A stretch of 64,000 nucleotides of DNA from Plantactinospora mayteni (GTDB taxonomy: Bacteria > Actinomycetota > Actinomycetes > Mycobacteriales > Micromonosporaceae): assembly GCF_016862935.1 (NCBI RefSeq), contig NZ_BONX01000026.1:124001-188000 (forward strand), written 5' to 3'. How positions within the stretch are numbered: position 1 is the stretch's first letter; every line of letters starts with the position of its first letter. Below are positions 16,853-28,062 of the stretch, piece after piece. Position numbers and translations under genes: made by a program. The notes under the pieces were generated by a model. That model was not told where the DNA came from. It worked only from the letters and a program-made list of their open reading frames with translations, and made no database searches.

Positions 16853-16902
16853 GGTCAGCCCGTGTGCGGGTAGCGGTGGTCAGCCCATGTGCGGGTAGCG
16901 GT
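16853..16902. repeat. 25-bp tandem duplication at the end of pruA
   Basis: Two 25-base copies (16853-16877 and 16878-16902) differ at one base. The second copy contains the pruA stop codon and last codons (translated DHRYPHMG); the first is a spare copy just beyond the stop. Confidence 0.85.
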
Positions 16903-18508
16903 GGTCGGTCGGCGGGGCGAAGGTCTCCTTCAGGGTGCGCGGCGACATCCACCGGGCCAGGTTGTGCCAGGAGCCGGCCTTGTCGTTGGTACCGCTCGCC
17001 CGGGCACCGCCGAACGGCTGCTGCCCGACCACCGCACCGGTCGGCTTGTCGTTGATGTAGAAGTTGCCGGCCGCGTACCGCAGGGTCTCGGTGGCCCAGT
17101 CGACCACCCGGCGGTCGGTGGCGAAGATCGAGCCGGTCAGGGCGTACGGGGCGACCGACTCGGCCTGCCGCACCGTCTCGGAGAACCGCGCGTCCTCGTA
17201 GACGTGCACGCCGAGGATCGGCCCGAAGTACTCGGTGGTGAACGACTTGTGCCCGGGGTCGTCGCACTCGAAGAGGGTGGGCCGGACGAACCAGCCGACC
17301 GAGTCGTCGGCGGTGCCGCCCGCCACGATCCGGCAGGCCGGGTCACCGGAGATCATGTCGAGTGCGGCGGTGTGCCGGGCGAACGCCTTGGCGTCGATCA
17401 CCGCACCGCCGAAGTTGGTGAAGTCGGCGACGTCCCCGTACGCCAGTCCGTCGGCGGTGGCGGCGAGCCGGTCCCGCAGCCCGCCCTCCCAGAGCGAGCG
17501 GGGCACGTACGCCCGGGACGCGGCCGAACACTTCTGCCCCTGGTACTCGTACGCCCCGCGGATCAGCGCGGTGTGCAGCGCGGCCACGTCGGCGCTCGGG
17601 TGCGCGACCACGAAGTCCTTGCCACCGGTCTCGCCGACCAGCCGGGGGTACCCCCGGTAGTTCGCGATGTTCTCGCCGACGCCCTGCCAGAGTTTCTGGA
17701 ACACCCTGGTCGAGCCGGTGAAGTGGATGCCGGCCAGGTCGGGGTCGGCGAGGGTGACCTCGGAGACCGCGATGCCGTCCCCGGTGACCATGTTGATCAC
17801 GCCGGGTGGCAGGCCGGCCGCCTCGAAGAGCCGCATGGTGTAGTGCGCCGCGAGCTGCTGGGTCGGTGCCGGCTTCCAGACCACCGTGTTGCCGACCAGC
17901 GCGGGCGCGGCCGGCAGGTTGCCGGCGATCGCGGTGAAGTTGAACGGCGTGACGGCGTAGACGAAGCCCTCCAGCGGCCGGTGGTCGAACCGGTTCCACA
18001 CCCCGCTCGACGACAGCGGCTGCTCGGCGAGGAGCTTGCGGGCGAAGGCGACGTTGAAGCGCAGGAAGTCGATCAGCTCGCAGGCAGCGTCGATCTCGGC
18101 CTGGATCGCCGTCTTGGACTGGCCGAGCATCGTCGCCGCGTTCAGGGTGTCCCGCCAGGGTCCGGCGAGCAGGTCGGCGGCCCGGAGGAAAACGGCGGCC
18201 CGGTCGGCAAAGGACAAATCACGCCACATCGGGGCGGCTTGCTTCGCAGCCGTCACCGCCGCCTGCGCATCCGCGTTGGTTGCGTTGTGGGTGACCCCCA
18301 GCACATGCTGGTGCCGGTGCGGCGCTACGACGTCGATCGCGGCACCCGCCCCCATCCGTTGCGTACCGCCGATCGTCATCGGCAGTTCGAGCCGTTCGGC
18401 TGCCAGCTCGCCGAGCCGGCGTTGCAGGCTGGTCCGCTCGGCACTGCCGGGCGCGTAGTCGCGGACCGGCTCGTTGTGCGGCTCGGGTACGGAGAGAACG
18501 GCGTCCAT
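16880..18508 (-). CDS. pruA: L-glutamate gamma-semialdehyde dehydrogenase (P5C dehydrogenase)
   Basis: A 542-residue aldehyde dehydrogenase of the PruA type that oxidises glutamate semialdehyde, from 1-pyrroline-5-carboxylate, to glutamate with NAD+. It is the second step of proline breakdown. Family motifs are VTPFNFTAIAGNLPAAPALV, GNTVVWKPAPTQ, HFTGSTRVFQKLW, LVGETGGKDFVVAHP (general-base Glu) and YQGQKCSAASRAYVP with the catalytic Cys. The ATG at 18508 is preceded by AGGAGA. The usual partner, proline dehydrogenase, is not adjacent; a kinase-like fragment lies downstream instead. The 3' end has been duplicated over 25 bases. Confidence 0.95.
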   Translation of the reverse strand: MDAVLSVPEPHNEPVRDYAPGSAERTSLQRRLGELAAERLELPMTIGGTQRMGAGAAIDVVAPHRHQHVLGVTHNATNADAQAAVTAAKQAAPMWRDLSFADRAAVFLRAADLLAGPWRDTLNAATMLGQSKTAIQAEIDAACELIDFLRFNVAFARKLLAEQPLSSSGVWNRFDHRPLEGFVYAVTPFNFTAIAGNLPAAPALVGNTVVWKPAPTQQLAAHYTMRLFEAAGLPPGVINMVTGDGIAVSEVTLADPDLAGIHFTGSTRVFQKLWQGVGENIANYRGYPRLVGETGGKDFVVAHPSADVAALHTALIRGAYEYQGQKCSAASRAYVPRSLWEGGLRDRLAATADGLAYGDVADFTNFGGAVIDAKAFARHTAALDMISGDPACRIVAGGTADDSVGWFVRPTLFECDDPGHKSFTTEYFGPILGVHVYEDARFSETVRQAESVAPYALTGSIFATDRRVVDWATETLRYAAGNFYINDKPTGAVVGQQPFGGARASGTNDKAGSWHNLARWMSPRTLKETFAPPTDHRYPHMG

Positions 18509-18883
18509 GGGATTCTCCTGGGCGATCTCGACAGCGACGGCGAAACCGGTTCCGCTGGTACCGACCGGTCGGCCGGACACCTCGACCCCGTGCCCCGGGA
18601 GATGCCGGGCGTACGGGGGCGGGACCTGGGCCAATCCTTACATGGTTGCCGCCGCCGGCCCGCTCGCCGGTGCCCGAGCGCGACAGCGGCCGTACCGGAT
18701 CATCACCCGTCGGTACTCCCCGGGCAGCGCCGCCCGGCACGGAGGTCCGTTCCGACCCGCCCGGACCGGCACCGAGGCACCGCCCCGACCGGCCCGCGTA
18801 CGCTGAGGGACCGGCGGCCGGGGCACACCATCGCAGCCCCCGTCGCCGCCCCGCCGCCGCGGCCGGCCACCTACTAAGGGGAG

Positions 18884-20089
18884 ATGATGACGAAAGAGTC
18901 CGGCACGACCGCGACCTCGGCTCCCGACCAACCGGTCGAGCCGGAGGCGCCGGTGACAGCCGCCCCGCCCCTGGTGCCGGCGCCCGGCGCGCTCGTCCTC
19001 GCGCTGCTCGCCCTGGGCTGGCTGGCCGCGATGCTCTGGTCGGCCAAGGCCGAGATCTCCTCCTCCGGCATCACCTCGATGGCGATCACCTCCGCCGCGT
19101 ACGCCCTGCCCGGGGTCATCTCGGCGAGCCTGGTCTGCGGTGCTGCCGTCAGCCTCGTCCTGGGCAACCTGATGACCCGGCTCGGGATCTGGCGCAGTAC
19201 TCCCCGGTTCCTCGTGTCACTGGTCGCCGGCCTTGCCACCGGGTTCCTCTCCGCGCTGGTGGTGACACTCAGCTACGGCGAGGGTTCGGCGATCATGGTC
19301 CTCGCCGGCACCACCGCGGCAGCCGCCACGGTGGGTGGGATCGCCGGAGGGCTGCGCAACACGCTGGTGGTGGCCGCCGTCGTCGCCGCCGGGCTGGCCG
19401 TCTTCGCGGTCGGCTTCGCGCTGAGCTACTTCCAGGATCCGGTGCTCAACCTCTACGGCTCCGGCGACACCCAGGCGTCGCAGCTCACCGCCTTCCGCTG
19501 GTTCTCCCGGACCTCCTCGCTGGCCAGTGGGCTCGCCGCCGGGCTGCTGGCGTTCGGCTACCTGCGGGTCGCCGGGCGGCGGGCCGTCGAGCGGGCCACC
19601 GACACGGTGCCGTCGCTGCGCTGGCCGGCGTACCTGATCGCGGGTGCCGGGCCGGGCCTGCTGCTGCTCGCCGCCGAGGTACTCACCCGGACGGCCGGGG
19701 CCGAGGTGCTCCGGCTGGCCGGGGCGCTCAGCGAGGCCGACCGGGCGGCGCAGAGCCTGCTCGGCGGTTCCCGGATCAACCACGCGCTGCTGGTGCTCTT
19801 CCTCGGCTCGCTCACCGCGATCATCGCCTTCGGCCGTACGCTCCGGCCGGCCGAGGAGTCGACCGGGACGCCGCCCGGCCCCCGGGACGCCGACCGGGAC
19901 GGTAGCGAGGGCGCCGATCCGGCGGACGGGATCGACGACGCGGCCAAGGACCCGACGGACAAGGCCGCCGAGCCGACCGACGAGCCCACCGCCACCACCG
20001 ACGAGGCCACCGCCCCTGGCGACGACCGCACCGGGGACGACCACCAGCCGGCGGACCGGCCCGAGCCGGTCGGCAAAGCCGGCCGCTGA
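18884..20089 (+). CDS. Multi-pass membrane protein with acidic C-terminal tail, function unknown
   Basis: A 401-residue protein. After a short Pro/Glu-rich cytoplasmic start come about seven or eight hydrophobic helices between residues 33 and 320, including GALVLALLALGWLAAMLW, FLVSLVAGLATGFLSALVV and LVVAAVVAAGLAVFAVGFAL. From about residue 325 on there is a disordered tail rich in Asp, Glu, Pro and Thr. No transporter or enzyme motif is seen. ATG codons at 18884 and 18887 are both usable after an AAGGGGAG ribosome site. It is divergent from pruA. A 32-bp tandem repeat array lies just after its stop. Confidence 0.65.
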   Translation: MMTKESGTTATSAPDQPVEPEAPVTAAPPLVPAPGALVLALLALGWLAAMLWSAKAEISSSGITSMAITSAAYALPGVISASLVCGAAVSLVLGNLMTRLGIWRSTPRFLVSLVAGLATGFLSALVVTLSYGEGSAIMVLAGTTAAAATVGGIAGGLRNTLVVAAVVAAGLAVFAVGFALSYFQDPVLNLYGSGDTQASQLTAFRWFSRTSSLASGLAAGLLAFGYLRVAGRRAVERATDTVPSLRWPAYLIAGAGPGLLLLAAEVLTRTAGAEVLRLAGALSEADRAAQSLLGGSRINHALLVLFLGSLTAIIAFGRTLRPAEESTGTPPGPRDADRDGSEGADPADGIDDAAKDPTDKAAEPTDEPTATTDEATAPGDDRTGDDHQPADRPEPVGKAGR

Positions 20090-20118
20090 ACACTCCCCGA
20101 CGCCGCATCCGCCCGGCC

Positions 20119-20270
20119 GGTACGGGGCGCGGGACCTGAGCCGTCTGGTTGGTACGGGGCGCGGGACCTGAGCCGCCCGGCCGGTACGGGGCGCGGGACC
20201 TGAGCCGTCTGGTTGGTACGGGGCGCGGGACCTGATCGGACCGACCGGTACGGAAGCGCGGATCTGATCA
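20119..20270. repeat. 32-bp tandem repeat array (about 4.7 copies)
   Basis: Units start at 20119, 20151, 20183, 20215 and 20247. Each begins GGTACGGGGCGCGGGACCTG. Units 1 and 3 are identical and end in CCGTCTGGTT. Unit 2, and the sequence before unit 1, end in CCGCCCGGCC, so there is a 64-bp higher-order pattern. Unit 4 is changed at its end and unit 5 is degenerate and partial, running into the last codons of the next gene. The array lies between two convergent genes. Confidence 0.9.
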
Positions 20271-20780
20271 GCCGGTGGCGCCGGAGAGCGCGTCGAGTTC
20301 CGAGGGGTCGTACCACTCCAGTTCGTGGTCCTCGGCGCTGTCCACGGTGAACTGGGCGTCCGCGTCGCCGGCCAGCGCCTGCTCGACCACCTCGACCGCG
20401 GCCTCGACGTCGTCCGTCGCGCCGACACCGTCCACGTGGATCGCGGCGACCGCGCCGATCCCGACCCGCCCGGCCAGCCGTACGGTGCTGGAGCCGAGTT
20501 CGGGGTCGCCCCGGCGGACCGCCCCGGACGGCAGGTCCACGGCGACGACGACCCGGCGCCGGGGTGCCCCGGGATCGGCCCGGAGCAGCCGCAGCGCCTC
20601 CTGGGCGGCCCGGGTGAAGGCGACGTACTCCAACTCCTCCTCGTCGCCCTCGGCATACCACTCGCGCAGTTCGGGGGTGACCGCGTGCCCCTGGGCCGTC
20701 AGGATCCAGCCCTCCTGACGCAACTCGGCGAGCATCGGCAGGGTGGCCGGGACGTACACCCGGAGGAGCTGCTCTGTCAC
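20268..20780 (-). CDS. DUF6912-like conserved actinobacterial protein
   Basis: A 170-residue protein beginning (GTG start) [20 protein letters not shown], followed by [20 protein letters not shown] and a strand [10 protein letters not shown]. This matches a conserved actinobacterial family (DUF6912) of unknown function, usually near rhodanese or Lrp genes. The C-terminal part is acidic ([16 protein letters not shown]). No catalytic motif is visible. The end of the gene lies against the 32-bp repeat array. Confidence 0.65.
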   Translation of the reverse strand: MTEQLLRVYVPATLPMLAELRQEGWILTAQGHAVTPELREWYAEGDEEELEYVAFTRAAQEALRLLRADPGAPRRRVVVAVDLPSGAVRRGDPELGSSTVRLAGRVGIGAVAAIHVDGVGATDDVEAAVEVVEQALAGDADAQFTVDSAEDHELEWYDPSELDALSGATG

Positions 20781-20842
20781 CGTAGGTCTCCCCCGCTCGA
20801 CGCCGGCCCGCGACGGCGCCCGGGCCGGGTCGCGGCGTCGCT

Positions 20843-21385
20843 CTACTCACCCGCGACGGTAGTACACCGACGGCGTGCCGAGCGGCAGCGCACCCCGGAT
20901 CCGGGGGTCGGGCCGCACGGCTCAGCGGCGCACCGGGGCGCGGTCAGCGGGTCGACCGCCCCGGTCAGCAGGCCGGTCTCGGCGCCCTGGACCGGAAAAC
21001 CCTCCCGGATCCAGTACTCGATGCCACCGATCATCTCCTTGACCTGGTAGCCCCGGCTGCTCAGCGCGTATGCCGCCCTGGTCGCGCCGTCGCAGCCGGG
21101 ACCCCAGCAGTAGGTCACCACCGGGACGCCCGGGTCGAGCAGCCGGGCGGCGCGCACCGGGATCATCCCGGTGGGCAGGTGGATCGCGCCGGGGATGTGC
21201 CCCTGCCGCCAAGCGGCCAACTCCCGGGTGTCCAGCAGGACGAAGCCGGGGTCGCCGGTGTCGAGCGCGGCGTGCACGTCGGAGACGTCCGTCTGCGCCG
21301 CGAGCTTGGCGGCGAACCAGGCGGCGGCCTGGTCAGGCGCGGCCGGCGGCACCGCCAGCACCGGGTTCGAGGTGGTCGTGGTCAT
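20843..21385 (-). CDS. Rhodanese-like domain protein
   Basis: A 180-residue protein with one rhodanese domain (about residues 20-140): [31 protein letters not shown], then the active-site loop [20 protein letters not shown] with the catalytic Cys, and [15 protein letters not shown]. It would move sulfane sulfur or act as a redox or regulatory domain. The last 35 residues are unrelated and Arg/Cys-rich. The ATG at 21385 faces the Lrp gene at 21479, with a 93-base shared promoter region, so the Lrp protein may regulate it. This link is inferred from the divergent arrangement. Confidence 0.85.
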   Translation of the reverse strand: MTTTTSNPVLAVPPAAPDQAAAWFAAKLAAQTDVSDVHAALDTGDPGFVLLDTRELAAWRQGHIPGAIHLPTGMIPVRAARLLDPGVPVVTYCWGPGCDGATRAAYALSSRGYQVKEMIGGIEYWIREGFPVQGAETGLLTGAVDPLTAPRCAAEPCGPTPGSGVRCRSARRRCTTVAGE

Positions 21386-21478
21386 GCCAGAGACGGTACG
21401 GCCACAGCCTCGGCGCCGGAAGGAACGTTCCCCGCCAGCAGCCGGGGATGGCAAGGGAATCAACGGTATTGTGCGACC

Positions 21479-21961
21479 ATGACCGGCGATCCCCCGAGCC
21501 TCGACGCGACCGACTGGCGAATCCTCGCGGAACTCCAGCGGCACGGGCGGGCCAGCTTCGCCGAGCTAGCCCGGCTGGTGGCGATGTCGCCGAGCGCCGT
21601 CACCGACCGGGTACGACGGCTGGAGGAGACCGGGGTGGTCACCGGCTACCGGGCGGTGGTGGTACCGGAGCGGATCGGGCTGGACATCCTCGCCTTTGTC
21701 CGGCTCCGCTACCCGAGCGGCAACTACCGGCCGTTCCACGCGCTGCTGGAGAGCACCCCGGAGATCGTGGAGGCGCACCACGTGACCGGCGAGGACTGCT
21801 TCGTGCTCAAGGTCGTCGCCCGGTCGATGCGCCACCTGGAGCAGGTGGCGGGCCGGATCGCCGGGCTCGGCGCGGTCACCACCAGCGTGGTCTACTCCAG
21901 TCCGCTGCCGGGGCGGGACCTGACGGCGGAGGCGTCGACGCCGCAGTCGATGGCAAACTAA
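21479..21961 (+). CDS. Lrp/AsnC-family transcriptional regulator
   Basis: A 160-residue Lrp-type regulator. The N-terminal HTH (about residues 8-55) reads LDATDWRILAELQRHGRASF, AELARLVAMSPSAVTDRVRR and LEETGVVTGYRAVV. The C-terminal RAM/ligand domain has ILAFVRLRYPSGNYRPFH, IVEAHHVTGEDCFVLKVVAR and VTTSVVYSSPLPGRDL. These proteins form octamers and sense amino acids. It is divergent from the rhodanese gene. The ATG at 21479 fits the family start. Confidence 0.92.
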   Translation: MTGDPPSLDATDWRILAELQRHGRASFAELARLVAMSPSAVTDRVRRLEETGVVTGYRAVVVPERIGLDILAFVRLRYPSGNYRPFHALLESTPEIVEAHHVTGEDCFVLKVVARSMRHLEQVAGRIAGLGAVTTSVVYSSPLPGRDLTAEASTPQSMAN

Positions 21962-21989
21962 GGCAGCCACCGACTACCGGGAGTTCTCC

Positions 21990-22217
21990 GTGGAACCGAG
22001 GTTCCTGCTCTTGTCCGACGTCGCCGCCGAGCTGAACGTCTCGGACTCGCAGGTCTACCACATGGTGCGCAGCGGCGAACTGCCGGCGATCAAGATCGGT
22101 GGCCGGGGCCAGTGGCGGGTGGAGCGCGCCCGCCTGGAGGAGTACATCCAGCACAAGTACGCCGAGACCGCCGAGTGGGTGGCCGGCAATCCGCTGGTGG
22201 AGCGACTTCCCGAGTAA
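21990..22217 (+). CDS. Excisionase-like helix-turn-helix protein
   Basis: A 75-residue DNA-binding protein with a MerR/excisionase-type HTH (HTH_17): LLLSDVAAELNVSDSQVYHM, VRSGELPAIKIGGRGQWRVE and RARLEEYIQ. The GTG at 21990 has a GGGAG site upstream. Despite the excisionase label, such single-domain proteins are often chromosomal regulators in actinobacteria. It follows the Lrp gene by 28 bases and may share its transcript. Its stop codon lies inside the first copy of a direct repeat. Confidence 0.8.
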   Translation: MEPRFLLLSDVAAELNVSDSQVYHMVRSGELPAIKIGGRGQWRVERARLEEYIQHKYAETAEWVAGNPLVERLPE

Positions 22218-22359
22218 CCGCCGGGATCAGGCCGGGGACCGGTGTCGGACCGGTCGGCTAGCGTCCGCCCCAGAGCGGTCGCCGTTTCCTCAGTAACCGC
22301 CCGATCAGGCCGGACCCGATGTCGGACCGGGCGGCTAACGTCCGCCCCAGAGCGGTCGC
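22213..22359. repeat. Imperfect 70-bp direct repeat behind the HTH gene
   Basis: Copies at 22213-22282 and 22292-22359 have a 79-base period. Both start AGTAACCGCC and end CGTCCGCCCCAGAGCGGTCGC. The first copy includes the stop codon of the HTH gene. The middle is more divergent; copy 1 contains GACCGGT-N5-ACCGGTC. Confidence 0.8.
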
Positions 22360-22643
22360 TTGTTACTCCTGAGCAGCCGCCACGACCTGGCGGAGACCTC
22401 GTCGCTGCTGATGGGGCTCGCGGTCGGGGTGGGCTCGCCCGCGACCCGGGTGACCGTCGCCGCGCCTCCGCCGTCCGACGTCCGAGCGTGCCCCCGCCCG
22501 GGCCGACCGTCCCGGGCGGGGGCACGGCTCCACGACCGACCCGCCGAACGGCGTGGAGTCATTGACGGCGGGCAGTGAATCGGCTAGAAAATAGCCCATC
22601 GGAGGCAAACGAAGGCAAACGCAAGATCAAGAAGGGAACGAGG
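22218..22643. other. Intergenic region with repeats and a terminator
   Basis: About 425 bases between the HTH gene and the Rv3235-family gene. It holds the 70-bp direct repeat and the 16-bp hairpin at 22487. Just before the next gene there is an AT-richer stretch (22575-22640) that is the likely promoter and leader. Weak open frames here do not look coding. Confidence 0.45.
22487..22526. terminator. Perfect 16-bp hairpin, likely terminator
   Basis: Arms 22487-22502 and 22511-22526 (CGTGCCCCCGCCCGGG and its complement) pair perfectly around an 8-base loop. It would end the Lrp/HTH transcript. Confidence 0.65.
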
Positions 22644-23312
22644 ATGACCCTCGCCCGCACCCGGCCGCCCGTTCGGCCCACCGTGCGCCTGCGCCCCGTG
22701 CCGCCACTCGATCCGCCTTTCGACGACGAACACGTCCCGGAGACCTGGGTTGGCCCGGCAACCCCGCACCGCGCCGCCCCGCCCGCCGTCGAGCGGTTCC
22801 GGTCGGCCGCCGCCGAGAGCCGCCACCCCGGCCAGATCGCCCGCCCGGTCGCCGTGCCGACAGCCTCGCCCCGACCAGCCGAACGCCCGGCCGCGCCGGG
22901 TCTCCGCCGCGATCCGGGCACCTCCCGGGCAGCCGCCCTCCCGCCGGTCGCGGATGCGGTGGCCGGCGCGACCCCCGAGGCGAAGCGGGCGGCGAAGCGG
23001 TTTCTGGACACCTGCCTGGAGATCGTCAACGGCTACCGACCGGCCGGGCACGTACGGGCACTGGCGAGTCCACTCGACGCCGCCGGCATGGTCGCGCAGC
23101 TCACCTCCGCCACCAGCCGGGTCTCCGGCCGACGCCGGCCCGGCCAGCCGGTCCGCACCGTACGGCTGCGTCAGCTGAGGGTGTGTGAACCTCGGCCCGG
23201 GGTGGTCGAGGCGGCTGCCGCGGTCGGCGTCGCCGGGCGTACCTGGGCGATGGCGTTCCGGATCGAGCGGCGCCGGGGAAGCTGGGTCGGTACCTCGGTT
23301 GCCCTGCTCTGA
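22644..23312 (+). CDS. Rv3235-family protein
   Basis: A 222-residue protein. The first 110 residues are Pro/Arg/Ala-rich and look disordered. The C-terminal 110 contain the conserved part: AAKRFLDTCLEIVNGYRP, VRTVRLRQLRVCEPRPGVVE and RTWAMAFRIERRRGSWVGT. This matches the Rv3235 family of actinobacteria, function unknown, which is encoded beside secA1 in mycobacteria as here. The ATG at 22644 follows GAACGAGG. An upstream start would add 23 residues that do not look conserved. It is convergent with secA. Confidence 0.75.
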   Translation: MTLARTRPPVRPTVRLRPVPPLDPPFDDEHVPETWVGPATPHRAAPPAVERFRSAAAESRHPGQIARPVAVPTASPRPAERPAAPGLRRDPGTSRAAALPPVADAVAGATPEAKRAAKRFLDTCLEIVNGYRPAGHVRALASPLDAAGMVAQLTSATSRVSGRRRPGQPVRTVRLRQLRVCEPRPGVVEAAAAVGVAGRTWAMAFRIERRRGSWVGTSVALL

Positions 23313-23378
23313 CCAGGCCAGGCTTCACCGCGGCGAGTCGTCGACGGGCGGTGCCGCCGCCCGTCGGGTCGGACACCG

Positions 23379-23510
23379 GTGCCGAAGACAGCGGCGCCGG
23401 AACAGCGGCGCGAAGACGGTAGGGCCGAAGAGAGCGGCGCCGGAACAGCGGTGTCGAAGACCGGTGCCGGAGGCAGCGGTGCCGGAGGCCGGTGTCGGAG
23501 ACAGCGGTGC
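23379..23510. repeat. Degenerate short repeats between the Rv3235-family gene and secA
   Basis: Variants of ACAGCGGTGCCGGA and GCCGAAGA recur about eight times over 130 bases. The copies differ, so the array is old or drifting. It ends in the secA terminator. Confidence 0.6.
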
Positions 23511-23542
23511 CCCCGATCACCGAACGGCGGTCGGGGGCACCG
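23505..23542. terminator. Terminator between convergent secA and the Rv3235-family gene
   Basis: A perfect 12-bp stem (23505-23516 with 23531-23542, arm CGGTGCCCCCGA) with a 14-base loop. It lies 11 bases after the secA stop. Confidence 0.65.
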
Positions 23543-23552
23543 GACGGAACGA

Positions 23553-26420
<2,868 letters not shown>

Positions 26421-26586
26421 GGATCAACGCTCCCCTAGACAGTCTGCCGAACCATCGTAGGCGCATCACCGGCCCGATCGTCAGTCGCGCTGCCCCTCCC
26501 GTTCAACGAACCGGACATTCTGTCCGATAGTAGCCGTGAGGGTCGGTAAATCCGGTTACGCGCTGCGCGAACCCTCCGGCACGATG

Positions 26587-26632
26587 ACCCGATGAACCAG
26601 AACAGCCGGACCCGATGAACCAGAACAGCCGG
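26587..26632 (+). repeat. 23-bp tandem duplication over the GNAT start codon
   Basis: Two exact copies of ACCCGATGAACCAGAACAGC plus CGG, at 26587-26609 and 26610-26632. Each carries an ATG. The first ATG (26592) opens an 8-codon frame whose TGA overlaps the second, real ATG (26615). Confidence 0.9.
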
Positions 26633-27892
26633 CCGGACGGGGCCGAGATCGTCGAGGCGGGGCTGCTGCTCCGGCCGTGGCGGGCCGAGGACGCCGAGGA
26701 CGTACGCCGGGCGTGCCAGGATCCGGGCATCCAGCGCTGGACCAGGGTGCCCAGCCCGTACCGGCTCGAGGACGCGATCGACTTCGTGACCACGCGGGCT
26801 CCGCGGGCCTGGTCGACCGGGTCCGGGACGCCGTTCGCGGTCTGCGACGCGGCCACCGGCGAACTGCTCGGCTCCTGCGGGCTGATCACCATCGACCCGG
26901 TGCTCCGGTCCGGGGAGGTCGGCTACTGGACCGCCCCCTGGGCCCGGGGCCGGGGAGTGGCCGTCCGGGCCACCCGGGCGGTGAGCCGGTGGGCCTTCGA
27001 GGAGTTGGGGCTGCGCCGGATCACCTGGCAGGCCGAGGTCGGCAACCACGCGTCCCGGCTGATCGCGCTGCGGGCCGGCTTCCAGGTGGACGGACGGCTC
27101 CGGCTCGCCGACCCGCGCCCGGGTGGCAGCCAGGACGGCTGGGTCGGCTCGCTGTTGCCGGACGACCTGGCCGGCACCGACCCGGACCAGGCGGACGGCG
27201 GGCGACCTGCGGACGGCCCGGCCGGCAGCGGCTCACTCCCGGCACGCCGGGCCGTCGTCTTCGCCGCACCCCAACCGATGCTCTTCGCCCGGGCCGCCGA
27301 CGGTACGGAACTGCGGCTCCGCCCGCTGCACGAGGCCGACCTGGATGCGATCGTGGCGACCTGCCGCGACCCCGAGAGCATCCGCTGGACCACCGTGCCG
27401 GACCCGTACCAGCGGTCGGACGCGGAGTTCTTCGTGCACGAGCACGGCCCGACGGTGTGGCGTCGGGGTACCGGCGCGGTCTTCGCGATCGCCGACGCGT
27501 CCGACGGGTACGCCGGGGTGATGGAACTCCGGATCTCCCCGAGCGATCCGCTCGTCGGCGATCTGGGTTTCGTCGTCGCACCGCAGGCGCGCGGCCGTGG
27601 CTACTGCCCGGCGGCGGCCGCGGCCGTCTCCGCCTGGGGTTTCACCGCCCTGAACCTGGCTCGGATCGAGTGGCGGGCCAACGCGGGCAACACCGCGTCG
27701 CGCCGGGCTGTGGAGAAGGCCGGCTTCACCATCGAGGGCACCGCGCGGCACGCGCTCCACCATCGGGGCACCCGGGTCGACGCCTGGGTCGGCGCCCTGC
27801 TCCCCGGCGACCTCGGGCTGTCCGCGGACCCCGGTCGGCCGGGCCACCATCGCCCGGATCGGGTCGGTGGTCGGCCCGGAGCCGACGGCTGA
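26615..27892 (+). CDS. Double-domain GNAT acetyltransferase (RimJ/RimL type)
   Basis: A 425-residue protein with two GNAT acetyltransferase domains in tandem. Domain 1 (about residues 14-185) has LLLRPWRAEDAEDVRRACQD, GEVGYWTAPWARGRGVAVRA with the acetyl-CoA loop, and WQAEVGNHASRLIALRAGFQ. Domain 2 (about 230-400) has LRLRPLHEADLDAIVATCRD, DLGFVVAPQARGRGYCPAAA and WRANAGNTASRRAVEKAGF. A Pro/Gly linker joins them. Such proteins acetylate N-termini of ribosomal proteins or small amines; the substrate here is unknown. It is divergent from secA. The start region carries a 23-bp duplication that makes a short upstream frame. Confidence 0.85.
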   Translation: MNQNSRPDGAEIVEAGLLLRPWRAEDAEDVRRACQDPGIQRWTRVPSPYRLEDAIDFVTTRAPRAWSTGSGTPFAVCDAATGELLGSCGLITIDPVLRSGEVGYWTAPWARGRGVAVRATRAVSRWAFEELGLRRITWQAEVGNHASRLIALRAGFQVDGRLRLADPRPGGSQDGWVGSLLPDDLAGTDPDQADGGRPADGPAGSGSLPARRAVVFAAPQPMLFARAADGTELRLRPLHEADLDAIVATCRDPESIRWTTVPDPYQRSDAEFFVHEHGPTVWRRGTGAVFAIADASDGYAGVMELRISPSDPLVGDLGFVVAPQARGRGYCPAAAAAVSAWGFTALNLARIEWRANAGNTASRRAVEKAGFTIEGTARHALHHRGTRVDAWVGALLPGDLGLSADPGRPGHHRPDRVGGRPGADG

Positions 27893-28012
27893 AGCACCGG
27901 ACCGGCGCGCTCGTGCCCGGGGGGCGGGTCGCACCCGTCCGTTGCCGACGTCGCGCACCGACGGCTCGCCGCTGCGCTGGTGTGGCGGGTGGATCAAGCG
28001 GGAACGGTCGTA

Positions 28013-28049
28013 CCCACCGGTCCCGGGGGCGGGGCCCCGGGCCGGTGGG
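28013..28049. terminator. Hairpin between convergent GNAT and hpf genes
   Basis: Arm CCCACCGG-T-CCCGGGG (28013-28028) pairs with CCCCGGGCCGGTGGG (28035-28049) over 15 bp with one bulged T, around a 6-base loop. It is placed to serve both convergent genes. Confidence 0.55.
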
Positions 28050-28062
28050 AGACCGCAGGGGA

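Noticed and set aside
15579-17267. A 562-residue minus-strand frame that contains the PadR protein
   Set aside because: Only the last 170 residues are protein-like. The rest runs through an intergenic region and out of frame through pruA.
20119-20270. CRISPR array
   Set aside because: The 32-bp units are directly adjacent with no unique spacers, so this is a simple tandem repeat. No cas-like gene is present.
22360-22578. A 72-residue plus-strand frame (MLLLSSRHDLAETSSLLMGL...)
   Set aside because: It starts with TTG in a repeat, runs through both arms of a perfect terminator hairpin and ends without family character.
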